Part shown: positions 35,168 to 42,761 of the stretch, piece after piece
Numbering within the stretch: position 1 is the first letter of the stretch
Layout: every line of letters begins with the position of its first letter
Source: Streptomyces sp. NRRL B-1140
Lineage (GTDB): Bacteria; Actinomycetota; Actinomycetes; Streptomycetales; Streptomycetaceae
DNA length: 64,000 nucleotides
Assembly: GCF_001280065.1 (NCBI RefSeq)
Contig: NZ_LGEA01000014.1
Location: forward strand, 1-64,000
Reading direction: 5' to 3'
Translations under genes and position numbers: made by a program
Notes under the pieces: model-generated
Told to the model about the DNA's origin: nothing
Databases searched by the model: none
Seen by the model: the letters and a program-made list of their open reading frames with translations, nothing else

Positions 35168-35605
35168 ATGATTGCCGAGACCGTCTGCTCCGCCGTGTCC
35201 GCGGCAGGCCTGGGCATCGCGGTCGTCACGGCGTACCGCAAGCGCTACCTCACCGCGGTGCGCATCACGGCCTACTCCCTCGTCCCGATCGGCCTGGTGA
35301 TGACGGGGATCGTCGAGTGGCTGGCCGACACCGCGTTCAGCCCGACGGCCTGGGCCGGTTTCGGGGTGCTCGGCCTCGCCTGGGTGCTCTTCATGACCAC
35401 CCGAGCCGTGGAGCGCCGCCGCGGCGGCACCCGCAAGGAGCGCAAGGCCGCGGCCCGCGCGGCCGAGCGGCCCGACGCGGTGGCCCCCGCCCCGGCACCC
35501 TCCCTGGGTCGGAGCTCCCGCCCGGCGAACCGGCCCGCGCCGGCGTCACGCGGCGAGGACGACTTCAGCGACATCGAGGCCATCCTCAAGAAGCACGGCA
35601 TATGA
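35168..35605 (+). CDS. Small integral membrane protein, function unknown
   Basis: The 145-residue protein has about three membrane helices (ETVCSAVSAAGLGIAVVTAY, AYSLVPIGLVMTGIVEWL, WAGFGVLGLAWVLFMTTRA) followed by a basic then Pro/Ala-rich cytoplasmic tail. It ends DDFSDIEAILKKHGI, a conserved-looking acidic/amphipathic helix. ATG at 35168 has GGAGGACCGG directly upstream. Similar proteins are common in Streptomyces but I know no role. Confidence 0.82.
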   Translation: MIAETVCSAVSAAGLGIAVVTAYRKRYLTAVRITAYSLVPIGLVMTGIVEWLADTAFSPTAWAGFGVLGLAWVLFMTTRAVERRRGGTRKERKAAARAAERPDAVAPAPAPSLGRSSRPANRPAPASRGEDDFSDIEAILKKHGI

Positions 35606-35763
35606 CGGCCGCCGACCTTCCGTGACGGAATCGTCACACTGAGTCCGCTGACGCGCGGAAGTGATCACAACCCGAACCGGACCTCGCGGAATCGGCGCAC
35701 TCCCGCACGGAACGAGCGCGCTGATCGCGTTCGGCCGGGCGACTGCGTCATCATCGCCGCGAG

Positions 35764-35982
35764 ATGCTGGACACGACGAAACAGAGCGACCCCGCACCGC
35801 CGCAGGACGAGCCAGGTCCGCCGCGGGACGAGCCCTTTCTCCCTCCGGACGAGCCACGTCCCCGGCAGGACGAGCCGCGCGGTTGTCTCTTCGCCCTCTC
35901 CCAGCCACCGCTGATGATCTTCCTGGCGGTGATCGGGAGCCTGCTGCTCATGGCCTCGTTGCACGATCTGCTGTTGCTGTGA
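35764..35982 (+). CDS. Small tail-anchored protein with DEP repeats
   Basis: The 72-residue protein has four DEP units in its N-terminal half (PPQDEP, PPRDEP, PPDEP, RQDEP) and a C-terminal hydrophobic helix (PLMIFLAVIGSLLLMASL) ending at the membrane. Start ATG at 35764 is only moderately supported (CGCGAG upstream). Codon use is gene-like. Function unknown. Confidence 0.6.
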   Translation: MLDTTKQSDPAPPQDEPGPPRDEPFLPPDEPRPRQDEPRGCLFALSQPPLMIFLAVIGSLLLMASLHDLLLL

Positions 35983-36095
35983 GCCTGACCCGCGGTGCCC
36001 GGCGCCACCCGCCGGGGGCCGCGCCGGCATCGACACCCTCGGCATGGGCCGGCCGCAAGCGACGAGCTCCGCGCTCCGCGCCGCCGCGACTGCCG

Positions 36096-36656
36096 TCAGC
36101 CCGCCGCTTCCTTGCGACGCGCGCGATACGCGGCCACGTGCAGGCGGTTTCCGCAGGTGCGGCTGTCGCAGTAGCGCCGTGAGCGGTTGCGGGACAGGTC
36201 GACGAAGGCGCGCCGGCAGTCGGGCGCCTCGCAGCGCCGCAGCCGCTCCTGCTCTCCGGCGACCACGAAGAACGCCAGCGCCATCCCGCAGTCGGCGGCC
36301 AGGTGATCGGCGACGGAGGCGCCGGGGGCGAAGTAGTGCACATGCCAGTCGTAGCCGTCGTGGTCCGTGAGCCGGGGTGTGGTGCCGGCGGCAGCGACCA
36401 GGTCGTTGATCTGCCCTGCGGCGGCCCGGGCGTCGGGGGCGGCGAAGACGGCGGCGAAGCGTGCGCGGATCTTGCGCACCGCGGACAGGTCGAACTCCGA
36501 GAGCACCCCGACATCGCTGATCTCGTGGTTCCGCACGAAGTTTGTGAGGGCCGCCACGTCCGGCAGCCCGTCCGTCGTCGTGTCGTCCTCCGGTGCGGTG
36601 TTCACCAGATCGACCACGGTGTCGAGGGCGCACCGGGTGTCGTGGGTGATCAGCAC
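36096..36656 (-). CDS. CGNR zinc-finger protein (ABATE-like N-terminus)
   Basis: The 186-residue protein has an N-terminal helical domain typical of ABATE (FVRNHEISDVGVLSEFDLSAVRKIRARF). Its C-terminal zinc finger carries CEAPDCRRAFVDLSRNRSRR followed by YCDSRTCGNR, so two Cys pairs and the CGNR signature are present. The family is thought to bind DNA or act as a stress-linked transcription regulator. The start GTG at 36656 follows GGGAGCGAATC; the longer frame has no support. Confidence 0.88.
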   Translation of the reverse strand: MLITHDTRCALDTVVDLVNTAPEDDTTTDGLPDVAALTNFVRNHEISDVGVLSEFDLSAVRKIRARFAAVFAAPDARAAAGQINDLVAAAGTTPRLTDHDGYDWHVHYFAPGASVADHLAADCGMALAFFVVAGEQERLRRCEAPDCRRAFVDLSRNRSRRYCDSRTCGNRLHVAAYRARRKEAAG

Positions 36657-36959
36657 GATTCGCTCCCTGGCCTGAGGGTCGGGCGGGCGCCCGCCGATGC
36701 TGGCCGATGGTAATGGTTGTGCCGCCGCCGGACCCTCCGGATGCCCGCACATGGCTTCGAATACAACGCCGCGGGGCCCACGGGGGTTCCCGAGCGGCCG
36801 CCGGTGGGTGCGGACGGGTGGGGGAGGGGCGCGCACGTGAACCGGCGCCGTACCGCGTGAGCAGCGGTATCGGCGCCGGTGTCATCCCGTAGGGGGTTGT
36901 CCTGGCCCGAGCCGTCTCCCCGAGTGGACGGCGCCGGGCGGCTTCGTGGGGGCCTCGCC
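36657..36959. other. 303-bp gap between the CGNR gene and ssgB
   Basis: No credible gene. It holds the ssgB terminator (36841-36880) at its right end and presumably the CGNR promoter on the left. Nothing else stands out. Confidence 0.5.
36841..36880 (-). terminator. Terminator of ssgB
   Basis: ACCGGCGCCGTACCGC and GCGGTATCGGCGCCGGT pair around a 7-nt loop with one bulge, 80 bp past the ssgB stop on the minus strand. Confidence 0.65.
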
Positions 36960-37373
36960 CTAGCTTTCCGCCAGGATGTGCGAGAGCTCCTGGTCGAGGT
37001 CGAAGTGCCGGTGTTCCGTGCCGGGCGGCACGGCGGCGTCGGTCCGCTTCAGGAAGGACTCCAGGGCCCGTGCCGGGGCCTCCAGCAGGGCCTCGCCCTC
37101 CGGCGAGCTCAGGGCGATGCACACGACGCCCTGGCCGTGACTGCGCGACGGCCAGACGCGGACGTCGCCGGTGCCCGTAGGGCGGTGAAGTCCCTCGGCG
37201 AGGAGGTCGCGGGCGAACACCCACTCGACGGTCTCCTCGGCTCCGGTGTGGAAGGTGGCGTGCACGGCGTAGGGGTCGGCCGTGTCGTACCGCAGGCCTG
37301 CGGGGACAGGCAGGGAGGACTCGCTCGACACAACGAGGCGCAGGTGCAGCTCGCAGCTGACCGTGGTGTTCAT
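36960..37373 (-). CDS. ssgB: SsgB, SsgA-like sporulation cell-division protein
   Basis: The 137-residue protein MNTTVSCELHLRLVVSSES... matches the SsgB sequence I know from S. coelicolor closely. SsgB, with SsgA, marks and recruits FtsZ to future septum sites in aerial hyphae, so it is needed for sporulation-specific division. Single-domain and soluble. ATG at 37373 gives the conserved N-terminus; the frame to 37439 overruns. It is very well conserved in the genus, and it is therefore also a strong marker for this being Streptomyces. Confidence 0.97.
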   Translation of the reverse strand: MNTTVSCELHLRLVVSSESSLPVPAGLRYDTADPYAVHATFHTGAEETVEWVFARDLLAEGLHRPTGTGDVRVWPSRSHGQGVVCIALSSPEGEALLEAPARALESFLKRTDAAVPPGTEHRHFDLDQELSHILAES

Positions 37374-37550
37374 AAGCGCCAGGGCCTTTCGCTCAGTGTG
37401 CGCTCGGGGATTCGCACGTCGGCGAAATCGACATGCCACCTACGGTGCCGTTGTAAACCCCTCTGAGTGTTTTGCGTGCCTTTACGTAACTCTTCCGGCC
37501 GAGAGGTCGTTCGCGTCGTGCGTCCATTCCGGTGACTGGTTTCGCTCGGG

Positions 37551-37556
37551 TAGTGT
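37551..37556 (+). promoter_or_regulatory. Candidate -10 for a leaderless transcript of the PGPGW gene
   Basis: TAGTGT lies 8 nt before ATG 37565, close to the 7-nt spacing typical of leaderless mRNAs. No ribosome-binding site between. Confidence 0.45.
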
Positions 37557-37564
37557 TTCGCCGT

Positions 37565-38023
37565 ATGAATACGGGGAGTAACGAGCCGGGCGAGGTGGCC
37601 GTGGCATCGGACGGGACGGGGCCGGGCGAGGTGCACGGCGAGCAGGACCGGGGACTCGGCTCGCGGGCGCCGGAATTCGTCAAGGCGCGCCGGGCGCTGC
37701 ACGTGAGCTGGCAGGTCGGTGTCTTCATCATCGGCCTCGCGGTCGTCGTGGCCGGCATCATCATGCTGCCGCTTCCTGGGCCGGGCTGGGTCGTGATCTT
37801 CGGTGGCATGGCGATCTGGGCGACGGAGTTCGTCTGGGCCCAGCTGGTGCTCCGCTGGACCAAGCGGAAGGTCACCGAGGCGGCCCAGCGGGCCCTCGAC
37901 CCGAGGGTGCGGCGGCGCAACATCATCCTGACGTCGATCGGGCTGGTGATCGTGGGCGTCCTGGTCGGTGTCTACCTGTGGAAGTTCGGCATCGTCATGC
38001 CGTGGAAGATCAAGGACCAGTGA
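37565..38023 (+). CDS. PGPGW (TIGR02611) membrane protein
   Basis: The 152-residue protein has a hydrophilic N-terminus, then helices VGVFIIGLAVVVAGIIMLPL and GPGWVVIFGGMAIWATEFVWAQLVL around the family mark PGPGW. A third segment IILTSIGLVIVGVLVGVYLW precedes a short basic end. The family is widespread in actinobacteria and uncharacterised. ATG 37565 chosen from the -10 element upstream and the domain layout. Divergent from ssgB. Confidence 0.88.
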   Translation: MNTGSNEPGEVAVASDGTGPGEVHGEQDRGLGSRAPEFVKARRALHVSWQVGVFIIGLAVVVAGIIMLPLPGPGWVVIFGGMAIWATEFVWAQLVLRWTKRKVTEAAQRALDPRVRRRNIILTSIGLVIVGVLVGVYLWKFGIVMPWKIKDQ

Positions 38024-38069
38024 GCGTCACAGGCACCCGCTGACATGGGGTAATGTTCTTCCTGCGCCC

Positions 38070-38141
38070 GGGCGATTAGCTCAGTGGGAGAGCGCTTCGT
38101 TCACACCGAAGAGGTCACTGGTTCGAACCCAGTATCGCCCA
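38070..38141 (+). tRNA. tRNA-Val (CAC)
   Basis: 72 nt, acceptor GGGCGAT/ATCGCCC, anticodon loop TTCACAC giving CAC, T-loop GGTTCGAACCC, discriminator A. No encoded CCA. A TAATGT -10 lies at 38051-38056. Identical in full to the tRNA at 52057-52128, with which it forms a 77-bp direct repeat (38067-38143). Confidence 0.95.
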
Positions 38142-38149
38142 CCCGGACC

Positions 38150-38183
38150 GGCAGCCCATCTGCGATGACGCAGGTGGGCTGCC
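38150..38183 (+). terminator. Terminator after tRNA-Val
   Basis: GGCAGCCCATCTGCG and CGCAGGTGGGCTGCC pair over 15 bp (one T-G pair) around ATGA, 9 bp past the tRNA. Confidence 0.8.
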
Positions 38184-38519
38184 GTCGTCGTACCGGCGGG
38201 AGTCTCCTCGGGCCGCCGGCCGGGAAGCCGGTGGCCGGGGGGTGCGTGATGGCCGAGGGAGGGCTTGCCCGCGGCGGTCTGCGCCGTCCGGCGGCGTGGC
38301 CGGAAGGTCGCCCCCGCCGATCCGCCGGAGCGGATGCCGTCCGCGTCTCCAGGGGTTCCGGCGACGTCGAGCCCACGCGAGCTCAGGGCAGCCGCATCCT
38401 CCATGGGGCGGCTTGACGTCAAGCCACGGGGAGCGGTTGCGCCCTGGGCGTCGGTCCATGCGCGCCGTCACCCTCGGCCCCTCTGCCGTCCCGAGTCGGG
38501 GCAGCCGGCTCGGTCGCCG

Positions 38520-38735
38520 TCACTCCGGGGGCGCCGCAGACCACGACCCAAGGAGCGGCCTGGCCGGAAAGGGCCCCCGTTCCCGCGCCCTCCCTCCGCA
38601 GGACCACCGTCGCTTTTCGGTCGCACCCGTCAGCGGCTCCGCATGCCCCGCTGCGTCCGGCGTTCCGGTCGCACCGTCGTCACCAGCGATGTCGCCCGAG
38701 CCGGTCGCCGGCCCCACCCGCACGGACCTCTCCAT
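38520..38735 (-). CDS. Possible small gene, hypothetical
   Basis: A 71-residue frame starts at ATG 38735, preceded by GGGGAGG with 6-nt spacing, an unusually good ribosome-binding site for an otherwise dull stretch. It lies divergent to the sugar-uptake genes. The product is hydrophilic, Gly/Ala/Arg-rich, with no known domain, and codon bias is only moderate in the second half. It may be spurious. Confidence 0.25.
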   Translation of the reverse strand: MERSVRVGPATGSGDIAGDDGATGTPDAAGHAEPLTGATEKRRWSCGGRARERGPFPARPLLGSWSAAPPE

Positions 38736-38772
38736 CACCCACCTCCCCGGTAAGAAATTCTTGTCCGAATCA

Positions 38773-38801
38773 TTGACGCACTCTCAGCCCCTCCGTACCT
38801 T
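38773..38801 (+). promoter_or_regulatory. Promoter of the oligosaccharide uptake/degradation locus
   Basis: TTGACG (38773-38778) and TACCTT (38796-38801) are separated by 17 bp. This is the best-looking sigma-70-type promoter in the window, with start expected near 38808. Confidence 0.7.
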
Positions 38802-38809
38802 GTGCCAGC

Positions 38810-38834
38810 AAGCGCTTACTTGAAACGATTCATG
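38810..38834 (+). promoter_or_regulatory. Two candidate LacI-family operators at the transcription start
   Basis: The palindrome AAGCGCTT (38810-38817) is followed by CTTGAAACGATTCATG (38819-38834), one base off the classic TTGAAACGTTTCAA type site. Both lie at the expected start of transcription, so a LacI-type repressor should block it. No LacI gene lies in the window. Confidence 0.55.
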
Positions 38835-38865
38835 CGAGCGGGACGACATGCGGGGAGGTCCAACC

Positions 38866-40155
38866 GTGGTGAACGGCAGGAATGTTGAGAGACGTACGAT
38901 CCTGAAGGCGGCCGGAGCCACGGCAGCCACGCTGGGGCTGGCCGCGACGACCGGCTGCGGCGGCGACGGAGGGGCCTCCGCGGACGGGACGGTGACGATC
39001 CGTTACGCGTGGTGGGGTGCGGAGGACCGGGCCGAGCGAATCAACAAGACGATCGCCCTCTTCGAGAAGAAGTACCCGAAGATCAAGGTGAAAACGGACT
39101 TCCAGCCTTATCCCGACTTCTGGAAGAAGTTCAACACCCAGGCCTCCGGCGGGAATCCGCCGGACGTCTTCCAGAATGCCATCGGCTTCCTCCGGAAATA
39201 CGACGCGAAGAACGTGCTGCTCGATCTCAGCGAGCAGGCGAAGGCTGGCAACCTCCGGATGGATGGATTCCGCGCGGGCCTCGAGAAGTTCGGCGAGGTC
39301 GACGGCAAACTCCTCGGCGTTCCGGTCGGTTCGAACTCCATGGCCCTGGTCATCGACAAGCCCGTCTACGCGCGGGCCGGCGTGAAACCGGAGCAGGGCT
39401 GGACCTGGGACGACTACCACGCGGCCATGAAGAAGATCCGCCAGAAGACGGGGCGTGCCGGGGACACCGGCCCGTACAACGTCATGTACCTCTACGACCT
39501 CTACCTGCGCCAGAACGGCAAGGCGTTCTTCACCGAGGACGCGCTCGGCTTCACCGAGGCGGATCTGACGGACTGGTGGACGAAGGCAGAGCAGGGCGTC
39601 GAGGACGGCAGCTACGCCAACCAGAAGAAGGTCGCCCAGATCAAGCCCAAGTCGGCGGTCGCGGGGGAGATCTCCGGCGGTGAGTTCACCTGGGACAACT
39701 TCACCGTCCGCTACACCTCCGAGGGCAAGAGCGAGTACGGCCTGGCCCCCATCCCGACCACGGACGGCAAGAAGACCGGCCAGTACCTCGGCTCCCTCAT
39801 GCTGAGCGCCTCCAAGCGCACCCAGCACCCCAAGGAGGTCGCCCGGTTCATCGACTTCATGGTGCACGACCCCGAGGTCGCCAAGATCATGGGCTACGAC
39901 CGCGGCGTGCCCGCGACGCAGGCGCAGTACGACGCGTACCAGCCGACCGACGAGGTCAACAAGGCGATCGCCGCCTACGAGGAGTCCCTCGTGAAGGCGG
40001 GCGTCCTGGAGCCCATCACTCCGCACCCGAACGGCGCGGACGTCTGCGAGGCCGCCTTCCTGCGCATCGGCGAGGAACTCGGCCTGGGCAAGCGCTCGGT
40101 GGACGAGGCCGTCAAACAGTTCTTCACCGAGTCGAAGACGGCTCTCGGCACCTGA
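38866..40155 (+). CDS. Sugar ABC transporter, substrate-binding lipoprotein
   Basis: The 429-residue protein is a family-1 solute-binding protein. It has a twin-Arg signal (ERRTILKAAGATAATLGLAA) and lipobox ending TTGC (Cys31), so it may leave folded through Tat and be lipidated. The mature part starts GTVTIRYAWWGAEDRAERINK and has GFLRKYDAKNVLLDLSE, typical of oligosaccharide binders. GTG at 38866 follows GGGGAGG. It is first in an operon with two permeases, a DUF624 protein and a PL26-like enzyme, so it probably binds pectin-derived, rhamnogalacturonan-type oligosaccharides. No ATPase is in the locus; a shared MsiK-type ATPase elsewhere is expected. Confidence 0.92.
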   Translation: MVNGRNVERRTILKAAGATAATLGLAATTGCGGDGGASADGTVTIRYAWWGAEDRAERINKTIALFEKKYPKIKVKTDFQPYPDFWKKFNTQASGGNPPDVFQNAIGFLRKYDAKNVLLDLSEQAKAGNLRMDGFRAGLEKFGEVDGKLLGVPVGSNSMALVIDKPVYARAGVKPEQGWTWDDYHAAMKKIRQKTGRAGDTGPYNVMYLYDLYLRQNGKAFFTEDALGFTEADLTDWWTKAEQGVEDGSYANQKKVAQIKPKSAVAGEISGGEFTWDNFTVRYTSEGKSEYGLAPIPTTDGKKTGQYLGSLMLSASKRTQHPKEVARFIDFMVHDPEVAKIMGYDRGVPATQAQYDAYQPTDEVNKAIAAYEESLVKAGVLEPITPHPNGADVCEAAFLRIGEELGLGKRSVDEAVKQFFTESKTALGT

Positions 40156-41156
40156 TGGGAACCACCGTGACACACGCCCCTGCGATGGAGGGCCTGTCCC
40201 GGGACTCCGAGCCGCGGCACGGTCCGGTGAAGCCCGAACGCCCCGCCGCCCTCAAGCGGCGGCGGCGCCGGGAGAACCTGGCCGGCTATCTCTTCATGTC
40301 CCCGTGGATCGCCGGGTTCCTGCTGCTCACCGCGGGCCCGATGATCGCCTCGCTCTACTACGCCTTCACCGACTACAACCTCTTCGACGCCCCCAGGTGG
40401 ATCGGTCTCGGCAACTTCTCCGAGATGTTCGGTGATCCGCGCTGGCGCCACTCGGTGCAGGTGACGCTCTGGTACGTCGCCGTCGGCACACCGCTCAAGC
40501 TGATCGCCGCCCTCGGCGTGGCCCTGCTGCTCGCCCAGAGCCGGCGCGGGCAGGCCTTCTACCGGGCCGCCTTCTACGCGCCGTCGCTCATCGGTGCGAG
40601 CGTGTCCGTCGCGATCGTGTGGAAGGCGATCTTCTCGGACGACGCGATCGTGGACCGTACCCAGAAGATCTTCGGTATCGACGCCGGCGGCTGGACCGGC
40701 GATCCGGACCTGATCATCTACAGCCTGGTGGCGCTCACGGTCTGGCAGTTCGGCGCCCCGATGGTCATCTTCCTGGCCGGACTCAAGCAGGTCCCGCGCG
40801 AGCTGTACGAGGCGGCCGAGGTCGACGGGGCGGGCAAGCTGAGGCGGTTCTGGAACATCACGCTGCCGATGATCTCCCCGGTCCTCTTCTTCAACGTGCT
40901 GCTGGAGACGATCCACTCCTTCCAGATCTTCAGCTCGGCGTACATCGTCGGCGGCGGCGCCGGAGGCAACGCCTGCGGTCCGGCCGACGGGTCGATGGTC
41001 TACACCTGCTACCTCTACGTCCAGGGCTTCGAGAACAGCCGCATGGGCCTGGCCTCAGCGATGGCCTGGCTCCTGCTGATCGCGGTCGCCCTGGTGACGG
41101 CGGTGCTGTTCTGGTCCCAGAAGCGCTGGGTGCACTACGAGGAGGGCGCCCGATGA
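40155..41156 (+). CDS. Sugar ABC transporter permease 1 (MalF/LplB-like)
   Basis: The 333-residue protein has about six transmembrane helices and the EAA loop EAAEVDGAGKLRRFWNITLP near residue 219. A soluble, basic N-terminus precedes the first helix (NLAGYLFMSPWIAGFLLLTAG). Start ATG shares its A with the upstream TGA, and it overlaps the next permease by 4 bp. Part of the putative rhamnogalacturonan-oligosaccharide importer. Confidence 0.93.
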   Translation: MGTTVTHAPAMEGLSRDSEPRHGPVKPERPAALKRRRRRENLAGYLFMSPWIAGFLLLTAGPMIASLYYAFTDYNLFDAPRWIGLGNFSEMFGDPRWRHSVQVTLWYVAVGTPLKLIAALGVALLLAQSRRGQAFYRAAFYAPSLIGASVSVAIVWKAIFSDDAIVDRTQKIFGIDAGGWTGDPDLIIYSLVALTVWQFGAPMVIFLAGLKQVPRELYEAAEVDGAGKLRRFWNITLPMISPVLFFNVLLETIHSFQIFSSAYIVGGGAGGNACGPADGSMVYTCYLYVQGFENSRMGLASAMAWLLLIAVALVTAVLFWSQKRWVHYEEGAR

Positions 41157-42070
41157 GTTCCCCCAATCTCTCGACTCCGCTCGATCAGGGGGCACCCCCA
41201 TCGGCCACCGAGATCAAGTCCGCCGGGACGCTCCGGCACAAGCTGCCCGGGTCCCTCGCCTGGCACATCGGGTCCCTGCTGATCCTCGCGGTGATCCTCT
41301 ACCCGGTGATCTGGGTCGTCGGCGGGTCCTTCAAGAAGAGCGAGGACGTCGTCGGCAGCCTGGACCTCTTCCCGGGCGACCCGGTCATCGCCAACTACAC
41401 GAGCCTCGCCGACGGCATCGCCGACATCCCGATCTCCACGTTCTTCTTCAACTCCCTCTTTCTCGCCGTCGGTTCGGTCGTCGGCATCCTGGTGTCCTGC
41501 TCGCTGACGGCCTACGCCTTCGCGAGGATCCGGTTCGCGGGCCGCAATCTGCTGTTCACCCTGATGATCGGCACGCTCCTGCTGCCCTACCACGTGCTGC
41601 TGATCCCGCAGTACGTGCTGTTCCGCAACCTGGAGCTGATCAACACCTACACGCCGCTCCTGCTCGGGAAGTACCTGGCCACCGAGGCGTTCTTCGTCTT
41701 TCTGATGGTGCAGTTCATGCGCAACATGCCGAAGGAACTGGACGAGGCGGCCCGCCTCGACGGCTGCGGACACCTGCGGATCTACTGGTCGATCGTGCTG
41801 CCGCTGGCCCGGCCGGCCCTGATCACCAGTGCGATCTTCACCTTCATCAACTCCTGGAACGACTTCATGGGCCCGTTGATCTACCTCAACGAGCCCGACA
41901 AGTACACGGTCTCGCTCGGCCTGAAGATGTTCGTCGACCAGGAAGGACTGGCCAACTACGGCGGCATGATCGCCATGTCGCTGGTCGCGCTGCTGCCGGT
42001 GCTCGCCTTCTTCCTCGCCTTCCAGCGCTATCTGATCGACGGCATGGCCACGTCGGGTCTGAAGGGCTGA
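41153..42070 (+). CDS. Sugar ABC transporter permease 2 (MalG/LplC-like), N-terminus contains a dispersed repeat
   Basis: The 305-residue protein has about six helices and the EAA loop DEAARLDGCGHLRIYWSIVLP near residue 197. Start ATG 41153 overlaps the first permease (ATGA). Residues about 2-17 (SSPNLSTPLDQGAPPS) are encoded by a dispersed Streptomyces repeat (41158-41202), so the polar N-terminal tail looks like repeat-derived extra sequence before the conserved part begins near AGTLRHKLPGSLAWHIGSLL. Membrane domains appear intact. Confidence 0.92.
   Translation: MSSPNLSTPLDQGAPPSATEIKSAGTLRHKLPGSLAWHIGSLLILAVILYPVIWVVGGSFKKSEDVVGSLDLFPGDPVIANYTSLADGIADIPISTFFFNSLFLAVGSVVGILVSCSLTAYAFARIRFAGRNLLFTLMIGTLLLPYHVLLIPQYVLFRNLELINTYTPLLLGKYLATEAFFVFLMVQFMRNMPKELDEAARLDGCGHLRIYWSIVLPLARPALITSAIFTFINSWNDFMGPLIYLNEPDKYTVSLGLKMFVDQEGLANYGGMIAMSLVALLPVLAFFLAFQRYLIDGMATSGLKG
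41158..41202 (-). repeat. Dispersed palindromic repeat inside a permease gene
   Basis: Read on the minus strand it is TGGGGGTGCCCCCTGATCGA followed by GCGGAGTCGAGAGATTGGGGG. It is clearly the same element as at 57668-57711 (GCTCGAGCGAAGCCGAGAGC core), with a few changes. It lies in frame within the first codons of permease 2. Confidence 0.8.
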
Positions 42071-42076
42071 GGCGGC

Positions 42077-42667
42077 ATGGCCGGGACACGGGTGAAGGCA
42101 CGTGGCGAGTCGGTGTCCGCCGAGAGGTTCGCGGTGTTCGCCGAGTGTCTGCTGACGGGTGTGTGGATCGCGGTGGCCTCTCTGGGAGTGGTCACCTACC
42201 CCGCCGCGTTCGCCGCCGGGGCGCGGCATCTGCGGCGCCGTACCGCCCACGAGGGCGGTGGCTGGCGGGAGTTCGCCGCCGACTTCCGCACGGCCCTGCG
42301 CGGCGGGTGGCTCGCCGGACTCGCCGGGTGGGCGGCCGTGGCCGCGGTCTGGGTGGACGTGCAGGCGGCCCGGGCGGGGATCCCCGGCGGGCCGCTCGTC
42401 GGAGCTGTCGGCGTCGTCGCGCTCATCGGGCTCGTCGTGGCAGGGCTGCGGGCGGCGGCGGTCTGGGAGCCGGACGCACTCTGGCGGACGCTCCTCGCAC
42501 GTGCCGGGCGCCGCACGGTGCTCGACCCGGCCGGGTCCTTCCTGATCGTCGGCGGGCTGGCCGTGGTGGCCGTGTCCGCCTGGTTCGCCGCGCCGCTGGC
42601 GGTGGCCGTCCTCGGGGCTGTGACGGCGGCGGCCATCGCTGTGGAGGAGCGGTACCGGCACCGCTGA
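42077..42667 (+). CDS. DUF624 (YesL-like) membrane protein
   Basis: The 196-residue protein has about five helices and the layout of DUF624/YesL. A helix (AECLLTGVWIAVASLGVVTYPAAFAA) is followed by a cytoplasmic segment with HEGGGWREFAADFRTALRGGW. YesL genes accompany rhamnogalacturonan-type ABC importers in Bacillus (yesL next to yesOPQ), and here too it follows the permeases by 6 bp. Function unknown; a role in transporter assembly is a guess. Confidence 0.8.
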   Translation: MAGTRVKARGESVSAERFAVFAECLLTGVWIAVASLGVVTYPAAFAAGARHLRRRTAHEGGGWREFAADFRTALRGGWLAGLAGWAAVAAVWVDVQAARAGIPGGPLVGAVGVVALIGLVVAGLRAAAVWEPDALWRTLLARAGRRTVLDPAGSFLIVGGLAVVAVSAWFAAPLAVAVLGAVTAAAIAVEERYRHR

Positions 42668-42761
42668 ACGGCCCCCCTTCCAGGTCGGCCCGGGCGCCGC
42701 ACCTCTCTCTGTCATGCCTACGGAACCGCTTCCCGCACGGACAAGGAAAGGCATCATCGCC

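Larger units (their letters stand above)
38184..38865. other. About 680-bp region without a certain gene
   Basis: It holds the terminator-side sequence of tRNA-Val, a possible small minus-strand gene (38520-38735), and at its right end the promoter and operators of the sugar-uptake locus. Plus-strand open frames here (38242-38823 and 38265-38753) are Arg/Pro/Ser-rich with no conserved features and are not taken as genes. Confidence 0.4.

Noticed and set aside
38242..38823. 193-residue plus-strand frame before the sugar locus
   Set aside because: Arg/Pro/Ser-rich, runs through the promoter and operators, no ribosome-binding site or conserved motif.
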